Below are positions 1-5,874 of a stretch of DNA of 11,704 nt, one piece after another. The first letter of the stretch is position 1. The number at the start of each line of letters is the position of its first letter. The stretch lies in NCBI GenBank assembly GCA_002772455.1, contig PCSQ01000086.1, positions 1 through 11,704 of the forward strand. Direction: 5' to 3'. Under the pieces are notes generated by a model. It was not told the DNA's origin. It worked only from the letters and a program-made list of their open reading frames with translations, and ran no database searches. The position numbers were made by a program, and so were the translations under genes. Origin of the DNA: Candidatus Beckwithbacteria bacterium CG23_combo_of_CG06-09_8_20_14_all_47_9 (GTDB lineage Bacteria > Patescibacteriota > Microgenomatia > UBA1400 > CG1-02-47-37).

Positions 1-426
1 TTTTTGATTTTATTCTTTTTGCCTTTTTTCTTACCCGTAAACGCTTTTAGCCAAACATGCTTCCCTCCATGCCCTACGGGTTACTCTTGTGAAAATAAAC
101 CAGGAATAGGCGTTGGATGTGTTGCTTCTAGTAGTTCATGCACTAATTCCAGTGATGTTTTTACTGCCCTTGGTTGTATTCCCACCGATCCGGCAGAATT
201 GGTCAAGTGGATTTTGGGTTGGTCGATTGCCATGGGCAGCGGCATTGCTTTTTTATTGGCACTCTGGGGTGGTATCACCATTGTCCTAGCCGGAGGCAAC
301 CCAGAAAAGATAAATGAAGGTAAAGAGGTTATTACCTCGGCCGTTTCCGGTTTGCTGTTCATTTTGTTTTCAGTTTTCTTATTAAGATTCATCGGCGTCG
401 ATATATTAGGAATTCTTACAAAATAA
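1..426 (+). CDS. VirB2/TrbC-like pilin-family protein with Cys-rich N-terminal segment, 5' partial
   Basis: The reading frame is open to the left edge, so the true start may lie outside; a TTG at 4 is the first possible start inside. The visible protein begins with a hydrophobic stretch ending near VNAFSQ that looks like a signal peptide. A segment with six cysteines follows (about residues 19-58, including CFPPC). Next come a first membrane helix (about 68-93), a short polar Gly-rich turn AGGNPEKINEGK, and a second helix (about 107-131). This helix-AGGNPEK-helix layout is shared with all the other small membrane proteins here and resembles type IV secretion pilins of the VirB2/TrbC kind; the pilin role is inferred. 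The Cys-rich N-terminus is unique in this window and could be disulfide-bonded outside the membrane. The gene ends 4 nt before the next pilin-like gene. Confidence 0.75.
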   Translation, partial: FLILFFLPFFLPVNAFSQTCFPPCPTGYSCENKPGIGVGCVASSSSCTNSSDVFTALGCIPTDPAELVKWILGWSIAMGSGIAFLLALWGGITIVLAGGNPEKINEGKEVITSAVSGLLFILFSVFLLRFIGVDILGILTK

Positions 427-430
427 TAAT

Positions 431-766
431 ATGGCTGTAGATTTCCCCACTTATGGAAAAATTGATGAAGACCCAACAACTTTTCCATATGGAAACCTTA
501 AGGGTCCGTTTAATCTTGCCGGGAAAACACCGGCACAAATTATTGAAGTTGTTCTCCCCTTTGTCTTTGTCATCGCCGGATTGATTTTATTTGTCATGTT
601 TATTTTCGGCGGCTTTACCATCTTTGTTTCTGCCGGCAGCCCGGAAAAAATGAAACAGGGCCAGGGCATGATCGTCAATGCCTTAATCGGCTTTTTAGTT
701 ATTTTTGCCGCCTACTGGATTATCCAGATTCTGGAAACCACTCTCGGGTTTAAAATCACCGCATGA
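431..766 (+). CDS. VirB2/TrbC-like pilin-family small membrane protein
   Basis: This 111-residue protein has a polar N-terminus of about 37 residues and no obvious signal peptide. Two membrane helices follow (about 40-65 and 80-104), joined by the turn SAGSPEKMKQGQG. It is closest to the protein at 8808-9119: both have ILF.M...GG in helix 1, an AG..EK.KQ turn and FAAYWI near the end of helix 2, including a 17-nt identical DNA stretch coding for FAAYWI. The family resembles VirB2/TrbC-type pilins of type IV secretion systems, but function is inferred from architecture only. No Shine-Dalgarno site precedes the ATG. Its TGA stop overlaps the ATG of the prenyltransferase gene (ATGA), so the two are probably translationally coupled. 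Confidence 0.8.
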   Translation: MAVDFPTYGKIDEDPTTFPYGNLKGPFNLAGKTPAQIIEVVLPFVFVIAGLILFVMFIFGGFTIFVSAGSPEKMKQGQGMIVNALIGFLVIFAAYWIIQILETTLGFKITA

Positions 767-1413
767 GCTTACCCCGGCATATTGCCATTATCTGCGACGG
801 CAACCGCCGCTGGGCTAAAAATAAAAGCCTGCCGGAATTTGCCGGCCACCGCCGCGCCGTCGAAGTCACCATGGAGCAGTTAATCGACCGCTGCGTTGAA
901 CTTAAAATTCCCTACTTAACTTTTTGGGTTTTTTCCACCGAAAACTGGCATCGGGGTAAATCATGGGTCGATAAATATTTCAAATTACTGCGGCAATTAT
1001 TTACCAAAAACTTCCAAAAACTCCACCAAAAAAACGTCAAATTAAACCTGATCGGCGACGTCACCAAATTACCTCAAGATATCCAAGATTTATTTAACGA
1101 GTGGCTTAACAAAACTAAAAATAATCAAAAACTGACCCTAACGATAGCCATCAACTACGGCGGCAGAGACGAGATTTTGAGAGCAATTGCAAAAGGGCCT
1201 TTCCCAAAACACTTAGACACGGTCGGCCTCCCCGACCCCGATCTGCTCATCCGCACCGCTCCCAACAACCACCGCCTGTCCGGCTTTATGCTCTGGCAAA
1301 TTGCCTACACCCAGCTCTATTTTACCGATACTTTATTCCCGGATTTTGATGGGAAAGAACTGGATAAAGCCATCGCCTGGTGGCAGGAACAAACACAAAA
1401 TCTGGGCGCATAG
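763..1413 (+). CDS. uppS: Isoprenyl (undecaprenyl-type) diphosphate synthase, cis-prenyltransferase
   Basis: This enzyme adds isopentenyl diphosphate units in cis to an allylic primer, giving the long polyprenyl diphosphate used as wall lipid carrier; it works at the membrane face. Visible family motifs in order are HIAIICDGNRRWAK (residues 6-19, with the Mg-binding Asp), GHRRAVE, TFWVFSTENW, AINYGGRDEI, and PDPDLLIRT followed by HRLSGFMLWQIAY. It is 216 residues, shorter than the 253-residue E. coli enzyme; the region before PDPDL (IAKGPFPKHLDTVGL) is compressed. Two key regions differ: RTSGE/RTGGE of the family reads RTAPNN, and the Glu of AELYF, which helps bind Mg in E. coli UppS, is Gln (TQLYF). 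DGNRR rather than DGNGR is common in archaeal and eukaryotic cis-prenyltransferases. The stop codon lies in the left arm of the palindrome at 1405-1506. The gene is coupled to the pilin-like gene upstream and faces the mevalonate operon that would supply its substrate. Confidence 0.93.
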   Translation: MSLPRHIAIICDGNRRWAKNKSLPEFAGHRRAVEVTMEQLIDRCVELKIPYLTFWVFSTENWHRGKSWVDKYFKLLRQLFTKNFQKLHQKNVKLNLIGDVTKLPQDIQDLFNEWLNKTKNNQKLTLTIAINYGGRDEILRAIAKGPFPKHLDTVGLPDPDLLIRTAPNNHRLSGFMLWQIAYTQLYFTDTLFPDFDGKELDKAIAWWQEQTQNLGA

Positions 1414-1506
1414 CGAAACACACAAATTTCAGGAGCGCAGTCGCGTTACCTAGGTGCATGGCACGCATGAGCACCTGGAAATTTCGTGTGCAAGCTATAC
1501 GAGCCG
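1405..1506. repeat. Large imperfect palindromic element between convergent 3' ends (element E1)
   Basis: The left arm (1409-1433) and right arm (1474-1499) form a long imperfect inverted repeat: ATAGC pairs with GCTAT, ACACAC with GTGTG, AAATTTC with GAAATTT, and AGG with CCT. An inner hairpin has arms AGGTGC (1452-1457) and GCACCT (1470-1475). Each arm supplies a stop codon: TAG at 1411-1413 ends uppS and, on the other strand, TAG at 1495-1497 ends the decarboxylase gene. Bounding blocks GGCGCA (1405-1410) and CGAGCCG (1500-1506), plus an internal TGAGCAC, recur in the same order in the insertion within the HMG-CoA reductase gene. No T-run follows on either strand, so it is not a classic intrinsic terminator, though it could still act as a bidirectional one. 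This stretch is also the only non-coding gap of any size between the prenyltransferase and mevalonate genes. Confidence 0.75.
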
Positions 1507-2352
1507 AGCGCCGCGGCCAATTTTATCCCGCCTCACCTTTATCACACACCCGGTGTGTGATAATTTATCTATTAGTTTATTTTCATTTTTCGGCTCGCAA
1601 AACACAAACACATTTTGCCCGGTATTGATCGTGAAATAGTTTTCCAAACCCTCTTCTCTCCATTTTCTCACTGACCGTATTACCGTTTTTGTTGCTGGCA
1701 AAAGATAATTCAACGGCGGTGATTGTGTCTGCATCACCCGATGCATATTTAAACAGTCTTCTTCCATAATTTCACCAATAACGGTAAAGTTTTTTTCTTT
1801 GATGGCGGATTTTATGCGGCTGATTTTACTATTTATTCCTTTAATTCTGGCTTGATAAAATGGGCTCGTTGCCGCCAATTCCTGCCCGGCAGTCGAACTC
1901 ACCGATTTCTTTTTATCACTCAAAATCACCACCAAAATCCGCAAATCCCAATAATCTGCCGGGAAAATAGTTTTGGCATAAGAAGTTTGATCATTACCAG
2001 TCACCCACTCCGCCCAACCGTCGGGAATGCTACGGCAGGCCGAACCCGAACCCAAACGCGCCAGCCTCGACAAATCTTTTTGGGAAAGTTTTAAACCGGC
2101 GGCGGCGGCCATGGCCACTGTCATAGCCGCATAGCCGGATGCCGAAGAAGATAAACCCACACTCATAGGGAAATTATTTTCGGTAATAATTTTTGGCTCG
2201 CTGTTTTTTGCCCATTCCACCGTCGTCGTTGTTCCTAATTTGGTCAAATTGACCGACAACGAAGCATTTGCCGGCAAACGGAGCTTTTCATCAACTTTCC
2301 CCCAATACTTAATCAGGGCCACATTAACCGGGGCAAATGCCGTCGCTTTCAT
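1495..2352 (-). CDS. mvaD: Diphosphomevalonate decarboxylase-like GHMP protein (catalytic Asp replaced by Asn)
   Basis: The family phosphorylates the 3-hydroxyl of mevalonate 5-diphosphate and decarboxylates it to isopentenyl diphosphate. Motifs seen: NVALIKYWGK (residues 10-19), LPANASLSVNL (26-36), the ATP loop GLSSSASGYAA (66-76), RLGSGSACRS (99-108) with the active-site Arg, and SDKKKSVSSTAG (145-156). The C-terminal motif that normally reads DAGPN, with the catalytic Asp, reads NTGQN at residues 243-247, while the active-site Lys (KYWGK) and Arg (ACRS) remain. At 285 residues it is shorter than the usual 320-330. Its ATG overlaps the TGA of the upstream kinase gene (ATGA), and it is last in the operon. 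The codons for LSHTGCVI lie in a perfect palindrome at 1539-1563. Being last after two kinases supports a decarboxylase role, but the Asn leaves open a different phospho-mevalonate substrate, a kinase-only activity or a divergent mechanism. Confidence 0.88.
   Translation of the reverse strand: MKATAFAPVNVALIKYWGKVDEKLRLPANASLSVNLTKLGTTTTVEWAKNSEPKIITENNFPMSVGLSSSASGYAAMTVAMAAAAGLKLSQKDLSRLARLGSGSACRSIPDGWAEWVTGNDQTSYAKTIFPADYWDLRILVVILSDKKKSVSSTAGQELAATSPFYQARIKGINSKISRIKSAIKEKNFTVIGEIMEEDCLNMHRVMQTQSPPLNYLLPATKTVIRSVRKWREEGLENYFTINTGQNVFVFCEPKNENKLIDKLSHTGCVIKVRRDKIGRGARLV
1539..1563. repeat. Perfect 25-nt palindrome inside the decarboxylase gene
   Basis: The arms TTATCACACACC (1539-1550) and GGTGTGTGATAA (1552-1563) are exact reverse complements around a single central C. 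The palindrome lies in the coding sequence for LSHTGCVI near the C-terminus of the decarboxylase. It could fold as a cruciform in DNA, or act as a dyad operator, or be a small repeat tolerated near a protein end. The sequence alone does not choose between these. Confidence 0.85.
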
Positions 2353-3197
2353 AGAGCCAATTTTACTCTGATAATTTCTCCGCCAACCAGCTGAATTGCT
2401 TTTTCAACTGCGGCTTTTTTCCCTTCGTTAGCAAGGGCTATCATACAGTCGCCGCCGCCGGCGCCGGACAGCTTTGCCCCCCAGGCGCCAGCGGCTAAAC
2501 TTGCCTGAATTAACTGTTCCAGTTTTGGTGTACTCACACCAATCTTTCTTAAAATTTCCTGATTTTGATTCATTAATTTTCCGGCCGTTTCCCAATCTTG
2601 TTTTTCTAACGCCACCCGTGCCTGCTCGACAATTATTTCTGATTTTTGTAAAAAACTTTGACTGATTCTGGCTCTTTTAATCATTGTAGCAGTGTCGGCC
2701 TTGACGCCGCTGTAACCAACCACTAACGGCAATTCTTTAACCGCTAATTTTTCGATCTTTTTCCCGCCGGTAACAAAATAAACCATCCCGCCGTAAATCG
2801 CCGCGGCCAGATCAAAACCGCTGCCCACCCCCTGAACCTCTTTAACTACTTGGTAGCAAAAATCAAATAATTCTTTATTGGTAATTTTAATTTCTTTCAA
2901 CTTAAATAACGCCTTAGTTAAAGCCACGGTTACGGCTGCTGACGAACCCAAGCCATGCTCACTGCCAAAACTGCTAACCGTTTTTACGGTAGCTTTAATT
3001 TCACCGAATTGCTGACTAAAATTATCAATGACCGTTTTTACAAACACTGATTCATTAACTTTGTCTCTTTTTCCTTCAACAACTTTTAGGGTTAAGCTTT
3101 TATCAATGGCGGCGACTAAACACGGTCGGTTATGCAACACCGCATACTCCCCAAAAAGCATGAGCTTGCCCGACGCCGAAGAGTTAATTTTTCTCAT
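2349..3197 (-). CDS. GHMP kinase, probable phosphomevalonate kinase
   Basis: This protein of 282 residues has the three GHMP kinase motifs: SASGKLMLFGEYAVLHN (residues 7-23), the ATP loop GLGSSAAVTVAL (82-93), and GAKLSGAGGGDCMIAL (240-255). The Asp-containing GSGFDLAAAIYGG (125-137) resembles the SGGD.AAS.YGG signature of phosphomevalonate kinases, and GEYAVL instead of GEH also fits that enzyme. It would phosphorylate mevalonate 5-phosphate to the 5-diphosphate. Placement between a clear mevalonate kinase and a decarboxylase supports this, but the protein is shorter than typical bacterial phosphomevalonate kinases (about 335-370), so a second mevalonate-kinase-like activity cannot be excluded. 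Its ATG overlaps the end of the mevalonate kinase gene by 14 nt, and its TGA overlaps the next ATG. Confidence 0.85.
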   Translation of the reverse strand: MRKINSSASGKLMLFGEYAVLHNRPCLVAAIDKSLTLKVVEGKRDKVNESVFVKTVIDNFSQQFGEIKATVKTVSSFGSEHGLGSSAAVTVALTKALFKLKEIKITNKELFDFCYQVVKEVQGVGSGFDLAAAIYGGMVYFVTGGKKIEKLAVKELPLVVGYSGVKADTATMIKRARISQSFLQKSEIIVEQARVALEKQDWETAGKLMNQNQEILRKIGVSTPKLEQLIQASLAAGAWGAKLSGAGGGDCMIALANEGKKAAVEKAIQLVGGEIIRVKLAL

Positions 3198-4182
3198 AGC
3201 TTAAACCAGTAACGCCTAATTCTACGGTGTAATATTCCCAACCCTTTTCTTTGACCAATTTTTTTAACCGTTGTGGTTGTCCATGATAGGCTAACATCGT
3301 TCCCGCCCCAGCTTTTACTCCCCCGGCGCCGCAGATTTTGACCGACCCGCCAATCCTCTCAATTTCGGCAACAATCATTTTGGCTTTTTCTCCTACCACT
3401 CCCAGCTCTTCTAAATATTTTTCATTCTGTTTAATTAATTGACTAATGTTGCCGCCCTTCAGCCACTGTTCACTTATCTGACTAATTTGACTGCAAATTG
3501 TTTTTAATTTTTCCTGGTCAGCTTTAAAGCGCTCGACAACCATGGCCACCATTTCCCCGGTGCTTTCTGCTGGTTTACCGCTGTTAATTAGAATAAATTC
3601 CGGCAACTGGTGATTAAATTCTGCCGGTTTAATCATTTTCTGACCGTCTACCTTTTGGTACTCAACCAATCCCCCATTTAACACTGTTGCCTGATCGGCA
3701 CCGCTGGGATTGCCATGCTGGCAGCGCTCACTCACCGTTACTGCTTCATCCAATTCTTTGCCGCTTAAACCAACTGCCGTCCCCAAAGCCGTGGCTACGG
3801 CCGCCGACGAACCCATGCCCGCACCCATTGGAATTAATGATTCAATCTTTAATACCACTCCGGATTTTCCGCCTTTAATTAAACTTTCACCTAAAACGAT
3901 TTTTATCAAACTGTCTTTGCCACTCATCCACTGCTTTAGAGGATTAAAATTTCCGTTTTGCTGGAATTCCTGCCATAGTGTTTTAGCCTGATCGGCAAAC
4001 TCAATTAATTTTTTATCTTGGTAGTTCTTACTATTTACCGTAATAGTGTCGACCGTGCCAGACTTAACCTTAACCGCGCACCTTAAACCCACGGCCGCCA
4101 ACACTGCCTTGGCTCCGTAAACCACTGCGTGCTCCCCGGCTAAAAAAACTTTTCCTGGAACTGAAATAGTTAAACTATTCAT
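3184..4182 (-). CDS. mvk: Mevalonate kinase
   Basis: This enzyme phosphorylates mevalonate at the 5-hydroxyl with ATP. The 332-residue protein starts MNSLTISVPGK and shows PGKVFLAGEHAVVYG (residues 9-23), the ATP loop IPMGAGMGSSAAVATA (about 117-132), HGNPSGADQ (about 156-164, with the expected catalytic Asp) and CGAGGVKAGAGTML (about 285-298). Length fits archaeal and bacterial mevalonate kinases. An upstream in-frame ATG at 4242 would add 20 residues that are not kinase-like (MVQIAKRESC...), so the ATG at 4182 is preferred; it lies 4 nt before the phosphate-binding motif region and overlaps the stop of the likely shifted frame of the preceding small gene (ATGAATAG). Its 3' end overlaps the next kinase gene. 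Confidence 0.93.
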   Translation of the reverse strand: MNSLTISVPGKVFLAGEHAVVYGAKAVLAAVGLRCAVKVKSGTVDTITVNSKNYQDKKLIEFADQAKTLWQEFQQNGNFNPLKQWMSGKDSLIKIVLGESLIKGGKSGVVLKIESLIPMGAGMGSSAAVATALGTAVGLSGKELDEAVTVSERCQHGNPSGADQATVLNGGLVEYQKVDGQKMIKPAEFNHQLPEFILINSGKPAESTGEMVAMVVERFKADQEKLKTICSQISQISEQWLKGGNISQLIKQNEKYLEELGVVGEKAKMIVAEIERIGGSVKICGAGGVKAGAGTMLAYHGQPQRLKKLVKEKGWEYYTVELGVTGLSYEKN

Positions 4183-4473
4183 TGAAATAAGGTTTATTTG
4201 GAACCGTGGAAAACAGCTTTCCCTTTTTGCTATCTGGACCATATTCTTGCATCACCTGATCCCAAGCACCCATTCGCTCCAAGGCCTGTTGCCATAAAGC
4301 CTCCTTTTTTTAAAACTTTTAAAAAATCTTCCCGCCATTGCTTCAATGGACTGATTAAATTCAGAATCGTTAACCTTGTTAAAAATTTGTTGAAGGGCTT
4401 CATCTTCTGCTAACCAAATTTCCCGCATAAACGGCTGGCTTCTTAAAAATGTCTCGACGCGGGCAATAGACAT
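4175..4473 (-). CDS. Unknown small protein gene, apparently split by a -1 frameshift at an A7 tract
   Basis: I do not recognise this gene. The chosen ATG at 4473 follows a good ribosome site (GGAGG, 11 nt upstream) that overlaps the end of the DUF35 gene; a longer frame begins at 4506, but its extra residues overlap that gene. Frame 0 gives MSIARVETFLRSQPF and a helical, charged protein up to FFKSFKK, then runs through RRLYGNRPW to a stop at 4252 (73 residues). At the A7 tract (4305-4311, T7 on plus) the -1 frame opens, right after an in-frame TAA, and reads on for 44 codons with helical, protein-like content (EALWQQALERMGAWDQVMQE, then a basic stretch and PNKPYFNE). It stops at 4175-4177 within the start of mevalonate kinase. 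Joined, this gives about 99 residues and an overlapping junction like all others in the operon. It may be a real mutation, a sequencing error, or slippage-dependent expression. Confidence 0.6.
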
Positions 4474-4474
4474 G

Positions 4475-4759
4475 TTAGTATTTCCTCCACTTGACCCCGT
4501 ACTCAATCACTTCGGACGGTTCAACATCCCCAATCCGCCGCAAAATGCCAATCGTTTTCATGCCGATTTTCGGCTCGGCCTCGTCGGCCCACTGGCCAAC
4601 CGTCCGCCCCTGTTTCAACTGTACCAACACCACCCAGTAGGGACCAATAAATCCGCTCGGGGTTTCAATAATCCGGGTTTTCGACACCACTCGGCCAACT
4701 GCCCCTAAATTTCGATAATTAGTTTTTTGCCGGCGCCAAATGGCCACTGGTGATTTCAT
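4475..4759 (-). CDS. DUF35-type OB-fold protein lacking the zinc ribbon
   Basis: In archaea a DUF35 protein bridges acetoacetyl-CoA thiolase and HMG-CoA synthase in one complex and shares a CoA-binding site with them. This 94-residue protein has the N-terminal helix residues (IWRRQKTNYRNLG), then the OB-fold (GRVVSKTRIIETPSGF, PYWVVLVQLKQG, GQWADEAEP, IGMKTIGILRRIG) and ends YGVKWRKY, matching the usual YG.KF.P ending. The rubredoxin-like segment with two CxxC pairs that normally follows the helix is missing, and the protein has no cysteine at all; typical members are about 130 residues. The gene starts on the TGA of the thiolase gene (ATGA), the usual neighbour of this partner. The assignment is firm from order and motifs; the effect of losing the zinc site is unknown. 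Confidence 0.85.
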   Translation of the reverse strand: MKSPVAIWRRQKTNYRNLGAVGRVVSKTRIIETPSGFIGPYWVVLVQLKQGRTVGQWADEAEPKIGMKTIGILRRIGDVEPSEVIEYGVKWRKY

Positions 4760-5874
4760 AATTTCCTTAAAATATTTACCACGGCCGTCCCGCCCGAACC
4801 GCCCACGTTATGGGTTAAACCAATCCGGATATTTTTCACCTGCCGGGCTCCGGCCCGGCCGCGCAATTGATCGACGATTTCCGCTATCTGCTTCACGCCG
4901 GTCGCCCCCACCGGATGGCCGCAAGCCTTCAAACCGCCGGACAAATTTACCGGCAACCGGCCATTGTGGTCAAAGTCGCCGTTTTTAATCGTTTCGGCCC
5001 CCTCGCCTTTTTGGCAAAAACCCAGATCTTCCACGGCCATAATCTCGGCAATCGAAAAACAATCGTGGACTTCGGCTAAATCAATGTCTACCGGGCCAAC
5101 TTCGGCCTGGGCATAGGCCTTTTTACCGGCAATTTTGGTAGCTTTTAACTCTGTCAATGACTCTCTTTCTGTTAAAGAAACGCTATCTGTAGCAATTTGG
5201 CTGGAAACCAGTTCAACCTCGCCAAATTGATTACTCACTACCACGGCCGCCGCGCCGTCGGTGATCGGCGCACAATCAAATAAGTGGAGCGGCGAAGCCA
5301 CGCAACTGCTTTTCAACACTGTTTCCATTTCCACCGGGAACGGATACTGGGCTTTGGGATTACGACTGGCATGACGATGATTTTTAATGGCCACATAGGC
5401 TAAATCGTTTTTGGTAATCTTAAACCGGTCAAAATAGGCCCGGGCCATCAAACCGTATAAACCGACAAAGGTTAGGCCCGCCTGCCTTTCAACTTCGCTG
5501 GCGGCGCCCATTAACGCTAGGGCAATTTGGCCGTTACTTTTATCGGTCATTTTTTCGGCGCCGATCACTAAAACATTTTCCGCCGCGCCGGCTTTAAGCG
5601 CTGTTACCGCCTGGCTAACCGCCACCCCGCCGGAAGCGCAGGCGGCCTCGACCCGCAACGCCGGCACCTGATCCAAACCCAATAGTTGGACCGCCAAAGC
5701 CCCTAAATGATTTTGTTCGGCCAACATATTGGCCACAATCACTAAATCAATTTTATTTTTAGGCAAACCGGCGTCTTTAATTGCCCCCTCGCCGGCTTCA
5801 ACAATTAAATCCTCTAAAGATTGCTCCCACAATTCTCCGAATTTGGTTTGAAAAGCGCCGCGAACTGTAATCAT
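4756..5874 (-). CDS. Acetoacetyl-CoA thiolase, archaeal (SCP-x-like) type
   Basis: This enzyme condenses two acetyl-CoA into acetoacetyl-CoA, the first step of the mevalonate pathway. The 372-residue protein carries the nucleophilic Cys in VEAACASGG (Cys79), the active-site His in EVHDCFSIAE (His270), GHPVGATG (His320) and the C-terminal GGSGG loop. HDCF in place of the NEAF motif of bacterial biosynthetic thiolases puts it with archaeal/SCP-x-type thiolases. It lacks the longer loop domain of bacterial AtoB, and its length is near the archaeal 380-390. Its ATG overlaps the TGA of the HMG-CoA synthase gene, and its own stop overlaps the DUF35 start. This gene trio in this order matches the archaeal thiolase/HMG-CoA synthase/DUF35 complex that channels acetoacetyl-CoA. 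Confidence 0.93.
   Translation of the reverse strand: MITVRGAFQTKFGELWEQSLEDLIVEAGEGAIKDAGLPKNKIDLVIVANMLAEQNHLGALAVQLLGLDQVPALRVEAACASGGVAVSQAVTALKAGAAENVLVIGAEKMTDKSNGQIALALMGAASEVERQAGLTFVGLYGLMARAYFDRFKITKNDLAYVAIKNHRHASRNPKAQYPFPVEMETVLKSSCVASPLHLFDCAPITDGAAAVVVSNQFGEVELVSSQIATDSVSLTERESLTELKATKIAGKKAYAQAEVGPVDIDLAEVHDCFSIAEIMAVEDLGFCQKGEGAETIKNGDFDHNGRLPVNLSGGLKACGHPVGATGVKQIAEIVDQLRGRAGARQVKNIRIGLTHNVGGSGGTAVVNILRKL

Noticed and set aside
1192..1202. Odd-centred palindrome AAAGG-G-CCTTT in the uppS gene, at the shortened loop (KGPF)
   Set aside because: Only five bases per arm, so it is likely by chance in this length of sequence. It was noted because the loop is unusual for the family, but it is too weak to list with the other palindromes.
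1405..1506. Integron attC site
   Set aside because: The terminal RYYYAAC and GTTRRRY core sites are not in the right places, and there is no integrase or cassette layout nearby.
1470..1510. Resemblance of GGCTCGTAT and nearby bases to the lac promoter found in cloning vectors
   Set aside because: Only about nine bases match and the following sequence differs; the segment also forms the natural end of the decarboxylase gene and one arm of the palindrome. Vector contamination is not supported.
3710..3991. Long open frames opposite the kinase and other mevalonate genes, for example on plus at 3710-3991 and 7217-7672
   Set aside because: They lie opposite well-recognised enzymes, have compositions typical of antisense reading, and show no domain or start signal.
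4229..4294. Short ORF with ATG at 4298 (MATGLGANG...) after AGGAGG on the minus strand
   Set aside because: It has only about 20 codons, ends inside the gap, and is in the frame with the least protein-like content. The -1 continuation of the preceding gene explains the region better.
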